A DNA stretch of 64,000 nucleotides from Homalodisca vitripennis (Eukaryota; Arthropoda; Insecta; Hemiptera; Cicadellidae): contig NC_060214.1 in the NCBI RefSeq assembly GCF_021130785.1, positions 6,103,001 through 6,167,000 on the forward strand. Reading direction: 5' to 3'. Shown one piece after another: positions 1 to 12,300 of the stretch (within the stretch, counting starts at the first letter, position 1; each line of letters starts with the position of its first letter). The notes beneath the pieces are model-generated. The model saw only the letters and a program-made list of their open reading frames with translations, did no database searches and had not been told where the DNA came from. A program made the translations under genes and the position numbers.

Positions 1-317
1 ATACAGTCCAGTACCTAATTTCCTGCACAGGTTGTCAATGTGCGTTGTCCATTTGAGATCTTCATCTATTGTCACTCCCAAGTACTTTGCCTCTGATGCT
101 GCTTGGACGTTAGGCAGGTGCACAGTTTGTTCCTTTGTGGACTAGATCTGATGTGTGCAATTTTATTGTTTTGAGTATGCCGGATTTCAACTACCTGTTC
201 TCTATTGGTTAGGTAACTCCTGAACCACTCAGCTTCAGTGCCCCGTACTCCCATGGTATTTAGTTTGGTCAGCAGTTGTTCATGGTCAAGGGTGTCAAAG
301 GCTTTGCTTGTAGAGAG
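1..317 (-). pseudogene. LINE reverse transcriptase fragment, internally deleted
   Basis: On the minus strand this reads as the middle of a non-LTR retrotransposon reverse transcriptase. Near 300 it has the fingers/palm motif SKAFDTLDHEQLL, followed by WFRSYLTNREQ. After a frame change at about 120-180 it resumes with KYLGVTIDEDLKWTTHID, the thumb region, running to the window edge. The palm with the catalytic YADD box is missing between the two parts, so the copy cannot be active. Its upstream end stops at the edge of the large inverted repeat, which fits either a 5'-truncated LINE insertion or a rearrangement junction. The LINE family is jockey/CR1-like; the clade is not resolved. Confidence 0.8.
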
Positions 318-442
318 ATCCTCAAGTTTCACAAAATCCCTTTACGCAATGTTTTGATTAGTTTAACTGCTTTCAATGATTTAGTTTAAAATTAATTAAT
401 TGTATTTATTAGGGTAGATAGATAGGAGAATACTTTTTCAAA

Positions 443-601
443 TCACTTTAAATGTACAAATGTAAATTGTACAATGCATAAGTTCCACACAGGAATACCT
501 GTAAGCTCGCAACATTTTCTAACACTCTTTTCAGCGGCCGTAAGATCGTCTGCTGGGTTGGCAATAATATACTGCCTTATTTTAAATATTTTTATATCCA
601 T
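443..601 (-). CDS. Small conserved ORF in terminal repeat, 52 aa, function unknown
   Basis: The ORF starts with ATG at 601-599 and ends with TGA at 445-443. It begins MDIKIFKIRQY and contains IANPADDLTAAEKSVRK followed by TGIPVWN. The equivalent frame in the right arm (44216-44449, plus strand) keeps nearly the same residues; one 3-base length difference leaves the frame intact, which argues that it was once coding. It lies just downstream of a putative 80-nt intron and TATA box on the same strand. A more diverged counterpart (TKGYKEDLELAK) follows the equivalent intron at 4013. I recognise no family. It could be the N-terminal exon of the MULE-like gene. Confidence 0.4.
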   Translation of the reverse strand: MDIKIFKIRQYIIANPADDLTAAEKSVRKCCELTGIPVWNLCIVQFTFVHLK

Positions 602-627
602 TTGGTATAAAAATTTATACATTAAAC

Positions 628-707
628 CTGTAAAAGAAAGCTACCTTCTGTAAACAGCAAAACTCCCATCTGAAAATCGTAATTCGACTATAAAAAGAGC
701 TACTTAC
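628..707 (-). other. Putative 80-nt intron in left terminal repeat
   Basis: The minus strand has a donor GTAAGTAG at 707 and a pyrimidine-rich acceptor CTTTTACAG ending at 628. The same pair occurs at 3942-4012 on the plus strand and in both right-arm terminal repeats. The flanking sequence differs more than the splice signals do. This is inferred from signals alone. Confidence 0.4.
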
Positions 708-811
708 ACAAAATCCCTCGCAGATGGGTACAGGAAACTATTAAAACGCAAACCACCTAAATTAGAAACAAAAGAACACTCCAAAAAGACGCCGAGAATC
801 GCGTGGTGTAG

Positions 812-820
812 CTATTTATA
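812..820 (-). promoter_or_regulatory. Putative TATA box
   Basis: On the minus strand the sequence is GTATAAATAGC. It lies about 100 bases upstream of the putative intron donor at 707 and about 210 upstream of the small ORF's ATG. The right-arm copy, near 43997, is degraded to GTATAGATAGC. Confidence 0.35.
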
Positions 821-3800
821 CTCTTCCAGTAAACCTGCTAACTAAAAACCAAGCCTTTGATTCGCCTCCACCTAACCAATCACAAGGTCAGAGAGAACAA
901 AGTAATCTTCAAACTACTCTTAGTGTAATCACGTTAAGAAACTAGACTACCAGAAAACCCTGCTATCTCACTGAATCATCCTACCCTTTATTGATAAATT
1001 ATATAATTTAATTTACTTATACCTTGACATCACTAATTAAATTCTAAAATATTTTCCCGCATGAGTATTTAATAAATAAATTTTAAATTGCCTATGTAGC
1101 AAATACTGCAATAAGAAACCAATTTTTAACTAAATCTTTTTTGATATTCTAAATTGTTATAAATGAAAATAGTTAATGAAATATGGATTTTGTACTATTA
1201 GTGTATGAAGTATTGATCTATGAGAGTTTTCTTTGTGATTTTTAAATACGCGGAGAAAAGGAAGAGATGCAAATCATCGGTATTGTTTTAGTGAGGGCCA
1301 AGGGAAACCAACGAAACTATGAAAACTATCATTTTTAGTAGTCATGTAGCGCCTCCCATGGCTTAAAAGTTTTCATCGATTGTAACCTCCTAAATATCTG
1401 CTCTGGAAGAAGCTTGATACAAAACAAGATTCTCCCTCTCGCCGATTTCCTGCAGTTAACAGTCCGAAAATAATCGATTTACCGTCCGAACTTCTGGAAA
1501 TCGATTGAGTGACTCGGATGTACGTCACGTCTTAACGAGTTTTCAGCTCTTGTTTATTTACTGGAGATATACTTACACTATCGTTTATGTACGAGGCTTA
1601 AACTGCTACCAAACCATTTTATGTTTATTCCTACTGTTGTTTAAATTAAAATATATTACATAATAATGACAAATACAAAATCATTTAATACCACTAATAG
1701 ATAATATTACTAACCAATTATACTACTTAGTAACGGAAATTAAACATACAATTCGTAGAACTCATAACTAGTTTTGAAACTGAAAGCCTTGTAGTATAAA
1801 GGAAAATAAATCACTTATTTTTGATTGTTTGTTTTTTTAAAATTAGTTAGAGATGAAATAAATGATTCCTATATGTAGAAATGATTTGTTACACTAAAGC
1901 TTGCTAAAATAGGTATTTCGAAATTTTGTATGTAGATGTTTCATAATTAATTTTTCTCTTCGATAATTTAAATCCTGAAATGATCTCTTACCACCTCTCT
2001 TGAAATGATCTCTTATAATATTATATCATTTGACAATATTTATTTGAATGGGAAGTTTTTTTTACATCGGAATTGAACATTTATGATTGCTGTACTGCAC
2101 TGTTTATAAATATGTTCGCATGAATCAGAACGGTTTATTATTTATTTATACGCTTTAAAATAATAACTAACTTACGAAAACCGGTTTCGATGTTTTTAGT
2201 GATTTATAATGTACGAAATAATAATATAATTGATAACAGGTCTTTTTATTTTCTCTGTGTTTGATACTTATTCTTTTGAACTGAACTAAATCAACCACAT
2301 CCAGGAGATTATTTCTGTCAGTTTTCCTTCTGATTTCATTCCATTCTCATCCGCCTATTCGTTTCCTTTTCTGTAGTTTGAGCTGTTTTTCTGGCAAGAC
2401 AAATCATTAATGAAGCATTTATAAATGAAACTCGTGATATTAATTATTAATGTAATGTAATTACTGTATTTCCTCTATGACATGATGCTCCTTAGTAAAG
2501 CTCCGACGCTAACTCAATAGACAACCGTGGAATGTACGACCAGTGTGAAGAGCGCCCTACATTATTGTTGCAGGCAATATGTATACAGCCTCAATATTGC
2601 TGCCTTGTTTTGTCAGGCGCTACGTGCCGTAAACTTTCAATCGGAGTTAGGAGAGCTCCTCTTGCCAAGATTTTGCATTCATATAGATTTATACATCATA
2701 ACAATTATTATGTAAATAGTTTTCATAATTACTTCTTAGTGTTCGACGGCTAAACCGGAAAAAGGCAAACTTGATTGATCTAGTAGAAACCATAAACAAG
2801 GAACTGTTTTCCATGAAAACTTGTGTACTAAATGGACGTTTCTTAAAAACAACAATTTGTTCATAAAACGTACACTAACTTTGATTTTGATCTTAAGTAA
2901 GAGCAAAATTGCGCTACGATTAATTTTGTACCTTACAACATCTTTGATGAATATTACCATCCGGTTCTGACAAGGCAATCAAACAGAATAACAGACACTT
3001 TGCGCTGGGGTGTCTATTACAGGGAAGTTATCCCTCTTTATTTCTATAGAGACAGAATACTACTAGTTCTGCAAACTCTGGTGAAATTGTCAAAATGGAT
3101 GAACCCTAACAAGTTCAGCAAGTGAAAATATGACTGTTGGATAGGACAATGGGTCAGATTCTGAGGAATCTACAGAAGACATATTATATGCCTACTACCA
3201 GCTTTGACACTCAGAAGAGTCTACAGTAAGACGGTAGATTACTAGTGCCATTGTTATTGTTTACAAGAGGGACTTGCTATTACACAATCTGGGTAACTCA
3301 GTCTACACAAACCAGCCTGAGGATTGTACATTCCTGCATTCCTCAACACGCCCGCAAAGAACTACACTGCTGGTTATCTCGTCGAGAAAATACATTCTTC
3401 AAGAATGTTGCAATACGACTTTACCCTCCTCTCAGTCCAGATATATTTATTTGTTATGCTGTGTTTTATTGGTTAATGTGGGTGTGGTAATAATGGAAAA
3501 ATTGTGATTTATCAAATCATCAGTTCATCATAATAAACATGTAGCATTTACTACTTATGCGAATTAAAATTATATTGCTAAATATTTATGGGAGAAAATA
3601 TATGCAAAAATATTTTAAAATTTAAGCAGTGTTGTTAAAATATAGGTAAAATTAATGAAATATCTCAAAATAGGGCCCACGTATGTAGGAATGATACAGT
3701 AAGACAGCAGGGTTTTATATAAATCGACTTTGATATAGTTTCAGTTGACAATGGATTTCTCTGGCCTTGTGGTTGGATAGTCTCAGGCCAATAAAAGGCG

Positions 3801-3941
3801 TCGCTGGTTAGTTAGTTGGTTAGGGTAATGGGTTAAAAAACCTCCGAAATGTTCATTTTTGGTGCCATTTCAGTTATTTGTGGATTAAATTGTTGGTGTT
3901 TTTGGTCTTAGTTTCTTCTACAAGTCTGTGCGGGATATTGC

Positions 3942-4012
3942 GTAAGTAGCTCTTTTACAGTCGAGTCAATTGTGGGAATTTGTAGTAAACTAATGTTAGT
4001 TTTCTTTTACAG
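3942..4012 (+). other. Putative 71-nt intron in inner terminal repeat
   Basis: Donor GTAAGTAGCTC at 3942 and acceptor TTTTCTTTTACAG ending at 4012. It is homologous to the minus-strand intron at 628-707. It lies on the same strand as, and upstream of, the MULE transposase remnant, so it may be the first intron of that gene. Confidence 0.4.
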
Positions 4013-4755
4013 GGATATTGTATTATTTTGATACAAAGGGGTATAAAGAAGATTTGGAATTGGCTAAATAATTAACGGAAAACAAGAGAGTGCATGTTGC
4101 AAATATTGTTCAAGTAAAGTTTTACATTTTAATACTAGTTAAAGGTTATTTGCAAGGACGATGTAGTATACAACAGAATTATTTGTATACATCAAGATAT
4201 AAGGATTTTAGTGAATATATGTATGTAAATATATTAAAACATATATAATTAGAGTTTTAATTTTGCATCTGTGCCTACAGTAACAAGAATTGACACACGT
4301 GGATCGAAGAATTTTCACCAATTTTCAGTTGTTTTATTTAGTTTCGCTTATAAAAAGGAAAAGTACATTTTATTTTGAAAAATGTATTTTATTTGAAAGT
4401 AAAATTTTAAATTTCATTTAATTTTATTACAATAACTTTAATTAATGTATTTAATATGAAAGAAGAAAACTTTTCTTTACAATTGGTCGTGTAAGCTTCA
4501 GGGTATTAAATTTAAATCTTCATTGCTAGATAAAACATCTTTACACAATGCAGAGTTTAATTTGAAGTTTATTAATAAACTATGTTTAGAGGGATTTAAG
4601 AAAGTATTATATATATATATATATGTATAAATATATAAGTATATATATACCATATTATATAATTGATTAGTTTTCAACCTGCATAAATAAGTGCAGTTAA
4701 ACTACTCAAGAATTTAAGTAAAGAGATTTTTTGGAACTTGCGGATTTTTCTATAC

Positions 4756-5473
4756 GTAACATTAAATTTTATCGTTGTTGTGGACTTACAAGAGATGCTT
4801 AGGTGTGGGTTTGAAGTTATGTTGTTTTTTGGCAAAATATCGATTCGGTCCAATAATTTCTTTGATTGAATAGAACAGTTTTATACAAGTTATCTCATAT
4901 TAAATTCTAAAATTTTGTTTATGTAAATAACTTAAAATGTTTAGTGATTATCAACTCTGAACATAATATCCTTGTTTTGTCATATCAGTTTTAATAAATA
5001 TAAAAAATTAAGATTTTTAAAATTAAAATTTAGAATCTAGGGATACGGTTGTCGGTGGTTCATTTCAAGTTTTGCTATCGAAAATATTTTAAATTTAAAT
5101 TTTTCATATATTATTAAAATAAACATGATATATTGTGACTATTTTGTATGATTAATTTGACTCATAGTTTGGTCTGCTGTAAACCTAACTATGTTTTGTT
5201 TAGTCGGGCCTGGGAACAGTGGATCCAGATCCCCCCCCCCCCCCTGCGAAGTGAGAATATTTACAGTTCTCTACTGCGAGTTAACTAACTGAATATTAGA
5301 GAGTTTGAGTATATGTAGAATACATGCTTGTGAATTTGACATAAATACAGCGTAATTTTGGAATTGATTTAAATATTCGCTTTTTGGTTAGTATTTAGAA
5401 AAATATAAGGTATCAAATGACAAAATAAAAATGGCATAAGGATTTTGCTATAGCAGATGATACAACATTTACA
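4756..5473. other. Noncoding arm sequence with a 14-base C run
   Basis: AT-rich DNA conserved in the right arm at about 39325-40072. It contains GGGCCTGGGAACAGTGGATCC followed by a C run at 5231-5244. I see no ORF of substance. Confidence 0.5.
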
Positions 5474-6345
5474 GAGCACAAACAAGCATCAGTAGATATC
5501 TTTAATAAAGTATGTGAGGAAATGATTGTACAAGCAAGAGCAACAGCTGGTGAACTTTTTCCACATCTCTGCTATTTTGCCTCCCATGTGCTGCAATTTT
5601 AAGTATCCATGTTAAAAATATGTTTTGCTTTATCAGGTGCTTCTACTATTTTGTACAAAAACACATAAATAATATTTCTAACTTAGAGACTGTATTATAT
5701 CACAACTGCTTATAACAACAATCATACAATTGCTTTTCAGCTAGCCCTTAAGGATGTTCAGAACGGCAAAATATAAAAGTTTTCAATTTTAGGTTAGTTA
5801 CATTTAAATATTCTAGTTTAATTTCTGATGAGTGTGCTGGAAACGTTTTTAAAATCCGATGCCAGGAACTGTTTTAATTTAATTTGGAAGAATATATTAC
5901 ACATCGATTATTTTAGGTAACTAAGCGATAGTAGGTGTAATTACCAAAAGGCCATGGCTTCAAATGAACTGTACGACTACTCAAAACATTTCCATCTCTC
6001 TCCAGTCATCACGAAAAAGATAAAACCTATTTTTGCAGATTTGAGTTCACCTGACATCCTTAGAAATTGTATCTATGGCAGATCATAAAATCCAAATGAG
6101 TTTGTGAACCAAATAATTTGGAATCGCCTCCCAAAAACCGTTTACGTAGGCATACATACACACCTCGGAGTGCTGATGCCTTTAACTCATTCAACAAAGG
6201 AAATATTGCAAGATGGTTTTAAAACATCTAGGAATGATATTTAGTCATAACTTTAGTGAACTAATGAAAAAGCTGGGTATTTCTGGCTTACAAAAAGCCA
6301 GCGCATGGTTTCCGATAATCCAAAAAAAGGTAGGCAAGCTCGGTC
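5474..6345 (+). pseudogene. MULE-like (Mutator) transposase remnant, left arm
   Basis: Two coding blocks are visible. The first (about 5474-5600), after a TTTACAG acceptor, reads HKQASVDIFNKVCEEMI and then FPHLCYFASHVLQF. The second (5952-6345) reads SPVITKKIKPIFADLSSPD, then NPNEFVNQIIWNRLPKTV and, after frame changes, GISGLQKAS. The order 'KPIFADLS ... NPNEFxNxIxWxRxPKxxFV' matches the C-terminal part of the arthropod Mutator-like transposase domain family as I recall it. A TAA at 6086-6088 sits exactly before NPNE, where the family normally has a sense codon, and more frameshifts follow. The catalytic core is not recognisable. The copy ends at about 6345, where the left arm jumps to sequence lying 3.2 kb further on in the right arm. 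Confidence 0.65.
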
Positions 6346-6604
6346 AAACAAACCGAGTACAATCATATGGGTTCGTGCAGAAAGATTGTGGAAATTTTCT
6401 TTATTGAGTATGTTGTTAAGAAAAAATAGAGTGGAAAGTTAATTTTATAAATTGGTGACAGGGACAATGTACTAAAATCGATGATCAAATTTACCGCCGT
6501 GTTTAGGTCTAACTTGAATGTAGACTTTACTATTCGCGTGTAAATAACATGTAATACGCGAACCATATAGTAATCAGGCAAATTCCATGCCTCAGTACGT
6601 TTAC

Positions 6605-7140
6605 AATACTAACAATATGTTGTTTTATTAACTCTGCTGATATAAAACTACACCTATCAGCTAAACTTTCACTTAAAATTAATCCTTAACAATACCATCA
6701 ATATGGTGTTTTATTAACTCTGCTGATATAAAACTACACCTATCAGCTGAACTTTCACTTAAAATTAATCCTTAACAATACCATCAATATGGTGTTTTAT
6801 TAACTCTGCTGATATAAAACTACACCTATCAGCTGAACTTTCACTTATAATTCATCCTTAACAATACCAACAATATGTTGTTTTATAAACTCTGCTGATA
6901 TACTCGTAGAACTACAACTATTTGCTGAACATTTCACTTATAATTCATCCTTAACAATACCAACAATATGTTGTTTTATTAACTCTGCTGATATACTCGT
7001 AGAACTACAACTATTTGCTTAACATTTCACTTATAATTAATCCTTAAATTTATAACAATATGTTGTTTTATAAACTGTGCTGATATATAACAACTAGCAG
7101 CCGAACACACTTTTAATTTATCCGTTCACAATACTAACAA
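6605..7140. repeat. About 90-bp tandem repeat, left copy
   Basis: About six imperfect units, each with AACAATATGTTGTTTTAT (itself near-palindromic), then AACTCTGCTGATAT and an AT-rich spacer. The right arm carries the same repeat at 34040-34500 with about five units in opposite orientation. Confidence 0.8.
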
Positions 7141-7584
7141 TAATTATGTAAAAGTGTACAATACTACAATAGTTGGCTGATACTCATATTCTTTCTTTTT
7201 CCTCTGGGCTGATTTTTATATAAAAATATAAAACAGTTAAATGCGTTGAAATAAAGTCTCTTCATTTTGGTCGCAATAAAAATGACGAAAGACAAATATC
7301 ACCAGAATAAAGCAGGCAATGATGTTCTAAGAAGGCATAACTTCTTGTTTAATAGCCTGGAGCAATCGTAAAGTCAGAAATGTGCCGTTTCTCGAAGCAA
7401 TAACTGTGCAGCTCTATGCGGGAATGAGCTCTGATAAAATCTTTGCTTAAGGGCAGGTTTGCGAAACCGTTTCTTCTTGATCCGTAATAATGATAATATT
7501 TATAACCAAAACATATATTCCTCGAGTTTGTTTTAAGTTATTTAAAATTTATACTTTCTGCTTTGCACACACATTACGGTTTAA
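7141..7584. other. Noncoding arm sequence
   Basis: Conserved in the right arm at about 33622-34040, including a GC-richer core at 7330-7480. The right copy has a longer open frame on its plus strand, but the left copy breaks it with a stop, so I do not call a gene. Confidence 0.5.
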
Positions 7585-8510
7585 TCTATATATATATAAA
7601 AATGAATGTTTGTATGTTTGTCCTTTATGGAATCGTGAACTATTGGACCGATCATGATGAAAATTTGTACGTATATGTATTTTTCCACGGAGAAGGTTTA
7701 TAAGCTATGCCCATCCCTTTCCCGATTCAGGATTCCGCCCCACTGGTTACAGAAATACCCATAAGAAATGCATTGCAGCAAACATATGTTAACGTCTTTT
7801 CAAATTTTTAATCAGCTGTTCTTTGTAAACATATATTACACTTATAGTTTTAAAGCATAGAGTAAGCTTAAGAGAAACGACAAATTTTGTTTAAACTGTT
7901 TTTGCAATCACTGTTAAACATAGACTTTACTATCCAGATAATACAATTCAAATTTGACGTAAAAATTCACCTTTAACTGCAATATTTATTTAATATAAAC
8001 CATGCTCATGCTTGATCAGAAGAGTAATGCAGATATCATAATTACTATCTTACGTTGGCTACAATTATAAAGAATGTTATAAAATCAACCTTAGTTGTTT
8101 TTTTTGACAGAAGTATGGTTCTCAAAACTCCGTGTGTACATATTCTCTCGATCGAGACAACAAAGCAAGCTCAATCGTGGCATCGGAGATATAACTAATT
8201 TAATCTAAAATTTATTATAGTAAAAAAAAAATTTACTAAGTAATATAAGGACTTCGGTTCTTAAGATTTGCGTGCGAAGCCCGTGGGTAACAGCTAGATA
8301 GAGGCAGGAATATGGTACATACCTTCATAATACGCCCAAGAGGCTCACGATGGAACGACTATCAATTATCTCAGCAATGTTTAGAATGTGATAGAAAAAG
8401 AATAAGTGAATATAGTGTACTGTTTTCAACGGGAAATTGCGTGCGAAGCCGCGGGCAACTTTTGCAAAAAAATTATTGAAATGCGCAGCAAAGCGCGCCG
8501 GGCCCGCTAG
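7585..8510 (+). mobile_element. Non-autonomous Helitron, 926 bp, left arm
   Basis: It begins TCTATATATA at 7585 and ends GGGCCCGCTAG at 8510. A GC-rich 3' hairpin lies just before the end (GCGCAGCAAAGCGC at 8483-8496). These are the Helitron hallmarks: 5' TC, 3' CTRR, subterminal hairpin and insertion between A and T without target duplication. The flanks (GGTTTAA and TAATAAATAA) are joined directly at 33621/33622 of the right arm, giving an exact empty site. It has no Rep/helicase ORF. Confidence 0.9.
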
Positions 8511-9360
8511 TAATAAATAAATCCATCTTTACCAATACCAATCTACAGTAACATTCTGACGAACTGTTGAATTCCAATTTGATCTCCCTGTGTGCTCTAC
8601 TAATGAAAATTACTTCTAAAGAAATCTGTTCAAGTGTTCTACTTAAATTTCGGGAAATGTTCTTAAGTGTTCATAGTATTCTAACTGTTGAACGTTCTGT
8701 ATCGTGTTTTAACTGTAAGCGTTCAGAGTGCACTGGATTTGTTTTTGCGTAACTCACGAGCCGATCTCTTTTCTCCCCAGAAGTGATTTTTCCACCGCGC
8801 TGAACAGTTCAGGGCAGTAACTTGGGACAAGTAACGTTTAAACTTCTATAGCTTGTACTGTATTTTTACCATTTTATTTTTAATAAATCCCAAGTTAAAA
8901 TAATTATACCTATGTACCGGGTATCAAGGCTTCGATCATCCGTTTAATTGAGTTACTGAAATATTTTGCTATCTTGAACATTATTTAAATTATACAATTC
9001 CCAAATACTTATATTGAAACTATCATTAATTAGTTTTAATTATATTTATAAGATTGACCCACATATGGCATTATTAAATAACTCGTAAGTAAGCTTCTAA
9101 TCCTCATGTATTTTACTTTACATATTTTGGAAAGTAAATTCTTTACAGTTCTGCAAGATATTGTGTTGGTTCCATGTTAAGAAAATGGTATTCTCATAAT
9201 TCGAAACAATAATCCACATTAATAATACGTTATATAAGGAATATAGTAGGCCACTTGTAGCGCACGAGGTTTCGCTGAGGTTTAATCCAAAGTCTATAAC
9301 TCACGTCATTCTCTAGATGTCCTACGGACGAATAAAATAGCAAAGAAGACATTTCATCCA
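8511..9360. other. Noncoding; first part conserved in both arms
   Basis: 8511-8655 matches 33440-33620 of the right arm in reverse. 8655-9360 has no right-arm counterpart: there the 31-bp satellite follows directly. No gene seen. Confidence 0.5.
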
Positions 9361-12300
9361 ACAAGGTACGAGTTACATCACGTATCTCGTAACGAAAAAC
9401 GAGTCACACTACGAAACGTAAAACACAGTACGAGAAACACCGCGTGTCTCGGAACAATGTACTAGTCACACTACGTGTCTCGTAACTAGGTACGAGGCAC
9501 ACCACGTGTCGTGTAACGAGGTAGGAGTCACAACATGTGTAGCGTAGCGAGGTAGGAGTCACACCACGTGTCACTTAATGAGGTACGGGTTGCATCAAGT
9601 GTCTCGTTACAACGTACGACTCACTCTATGTGTAGTGTAAAAGATAGAAGTCACACAAAATATCGCGTAACGAGGGTAGTCACGCCACGTGTCGTAACGA
9701 GACACATGATGTAACTCGTACCTCAATACGAGACACGTGGTGTGACTCTTACCTCATTATGGTACAAGTGGTTTGACACGTACTTGGTTAAGAGACACAG
9801 GGCGTGACTCGTAATTCGATACGAGAAACGTGGCGTGACTCGTACTTTTTTATATGACACTAGGTGTGTTTCGTACTATGTTGTACGATAAGGTGTGACT
9901 CGTAACTCGTAACAAAGCTCGTGGTGTGACTGGAACTTTGCTAATAGACACATGGTATGTCTCCAACCATGTTACCCGATACGTGGTGTCTCCTATGTTA
10001 CGCGACACGGGTTGTGTCTTGTACCTCGTTACGAGACAGGTGGTGTGACTCGTATATGGTTAAGAGACACGTGGTGTTTCTCGTACCGTGTTTTACGATT
10101 CGTAGTGTGACTCGTAATTCGTTACAAGACACGTGGTGTAACTCGTACCTTATTACGTAACACGTGGTGTGACTTTAACCTCGTTACGCGACATATGCTG
10201 CGATTCGCACATTTTTTGTTGCACACTTGGTGCAACACTTACGCCATTACGAGACACGTGGTTTGACACGTACAATGTTATGATACACGTGGTGTTTCTC
10301 GTACCGTGTTGTGCGATAATGTGACCGTGTGTGACCTGTAATTTGTTACGAGACATTTGGTGTAACTCGTACTTTGTTACGAAACACGTTGTGCAACTCT
10401 TATCAATTTACGAGACACGTAGTGTGACTCGTATCTCATTACAAAACTCGTGGTGTGACTCGAACTAGACACAAGGTGTGTCTACTACAATGTTACGCGA
10501 CAAGAGTTGTGTCTTGTACCTCGTTACGAAACAGGTGTTTGACTCGTATATTTTTATGAAACACGTGGTGTTTCTCGTACCGTGTGGTACGATATGTGGT
10601 GTGACTCGTAATTCGTTACAACACACGTGGTGTAACTCATACCTCATTAAGTGAGACGTAGTGTGACTCTAACCTCGTTACGTGACATATGCAGCGATTC
10701 GAACATTTTTACAGTACACTTGGTGCAACTTGTACCACATTAAGAGACACGTGGTGTGACTCGTACCTCGTTACAGAACACGTCGCGTGTCTCCTACCTT
10801 GTAAATGAAACATAGACTGACCCGTACGTTCTAACAAGACACTTGGTGCAACTCTTACCCCATTTTGAGACACGTGGTTTGACACGTACATTGTTATGAG
10901 ACACGCGGTGTTTCTCGTACCGTGTTGTACGATACGTGGTGTGACCTGTAATTTGTTACAAATCACGTGGTTTAAACCCGTACCTCATTACGTGACACGA
11001 GGTGTGCATTGTACTTTGTTACGCGACTTATGGTGCTTATTGTACTGTGTTGTACGATACGTGGTGTGACTCGTTATTCGTAATGAGACGTCCTGTAACT
11101 CGGACCTAGTTACGCTACACGTAGTGTGACTCGTACTTTGTGCAAATCGCAGCATATGTCACGTAACGAGGTTAGAGTCACACCACGTGTCAAGTAACGA
11201 ATTAAGATTCACACCACATATCGTACAATACGGTACGAGGAACACCATGTGTCTCATAACAATGTACGAGTCACACCACCTGTCTCGTAACGGGGTACAA
11301 GACACACCACGTGTCTGGTAACATGGTAGGAGACACACAATGTGTCTTTGTTTGAAGGTTATTCTTGATGATGGAAGGATTGTGAAGGAAACAGGATTTT
11401 TCCGGACATTTGCCATCGTTTCAGTGAAACAAGAAATCCGTAACACTTGTAACACTGTTATTTGCAAATGTCCGGAAAATTCCAGTTTTCCTTCACCATG
11501 TGTCTAATAAGTTCGAGTTACACTACGAGGTTTGTAACGAGTTACGAGTCACACCACGTATCGTACAACACGGTACGAGACACACCAAGTGTGCCATAAC
11601 AAGGTACGAGTCACTCCACGTGTCTCTTAATGTGGTACGAGTTGCACCAAGTGTACTGTAAAAATGTTCGAATAGCTGCATATGACGCGTAACGAGGTAC
11701 GAGTCAAACCACGTGTATCGTATTGAGGTACGAGTAACATCACGTCTCGTATTGAGGTGCGAGTTACATCATGTGTCTCGTTACGAATTACAAGTCACAC
11801 CATGTATCATGCAACACGGTAGGAGACACAGTACGGGTCTCGTTACAAAGTTCGAGTCAGTCCCATGTGTCGTGTAAAAGGCAGAAGTCACACCAAGTGT
11901 CGCATCACGAGGTACAAGACACACCACGTGTCGCGTAACGAGGTACAAGATACATCACGTGTCGCATCACGAGGTACAAGACACACCACGTGTCGCGTAA
12001 CGAGGTACAAGATACATCACGTGTCGCATCACGAGGTACAAGACACACTACGTGTCGCGTAACGAGGTACAAGATACATCACGTGTCGCATCACGAGGTA
12101 CAAGACACACCAAGTGTCGCGTAACGTGGTAGGAGACACACTGCGTGTCGCGTAACGGGGTACAAGATATATCACGTGTCGCAACACGAGGTACAAGACA
12201 CACCACGTGTCGCGTAACGAGGTACAAGATACATCACGTGTCGCATCACGAGGTACAAGACACACCACGTGTCGCGTAACGAGGTACAAGATACATCACG

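Larger units (their letters stand above)
318..4755. mobile_element. 4.4 kb long-terminal-inverted-repeat unit, left copy
   Basis: Within the arm, 318-1120 is a diverged reverse complement of about 3540-4755. Both ends carry CAAGTTYCACAAAATCCC next to GATCC, and both contain the same exon-intron-like module. The interior (1120-3540) holds short open stretches, such as 2527-2715 and 3245-3490, that I cannot assign to a protein family. Long terminal repeats suggest a DNA transposon, or two element ends fused back to back. No target duplication is visible. Confidence 0.6.

Noticed and set aside
3245..3507. Possible piggyBac-like transposase fragment (CYYTIW...)
   Set aside because: The tyrosine-rich start recalls a piggyBac motif, but the frame does not continue into any other family motif and no TTAA ends were found.
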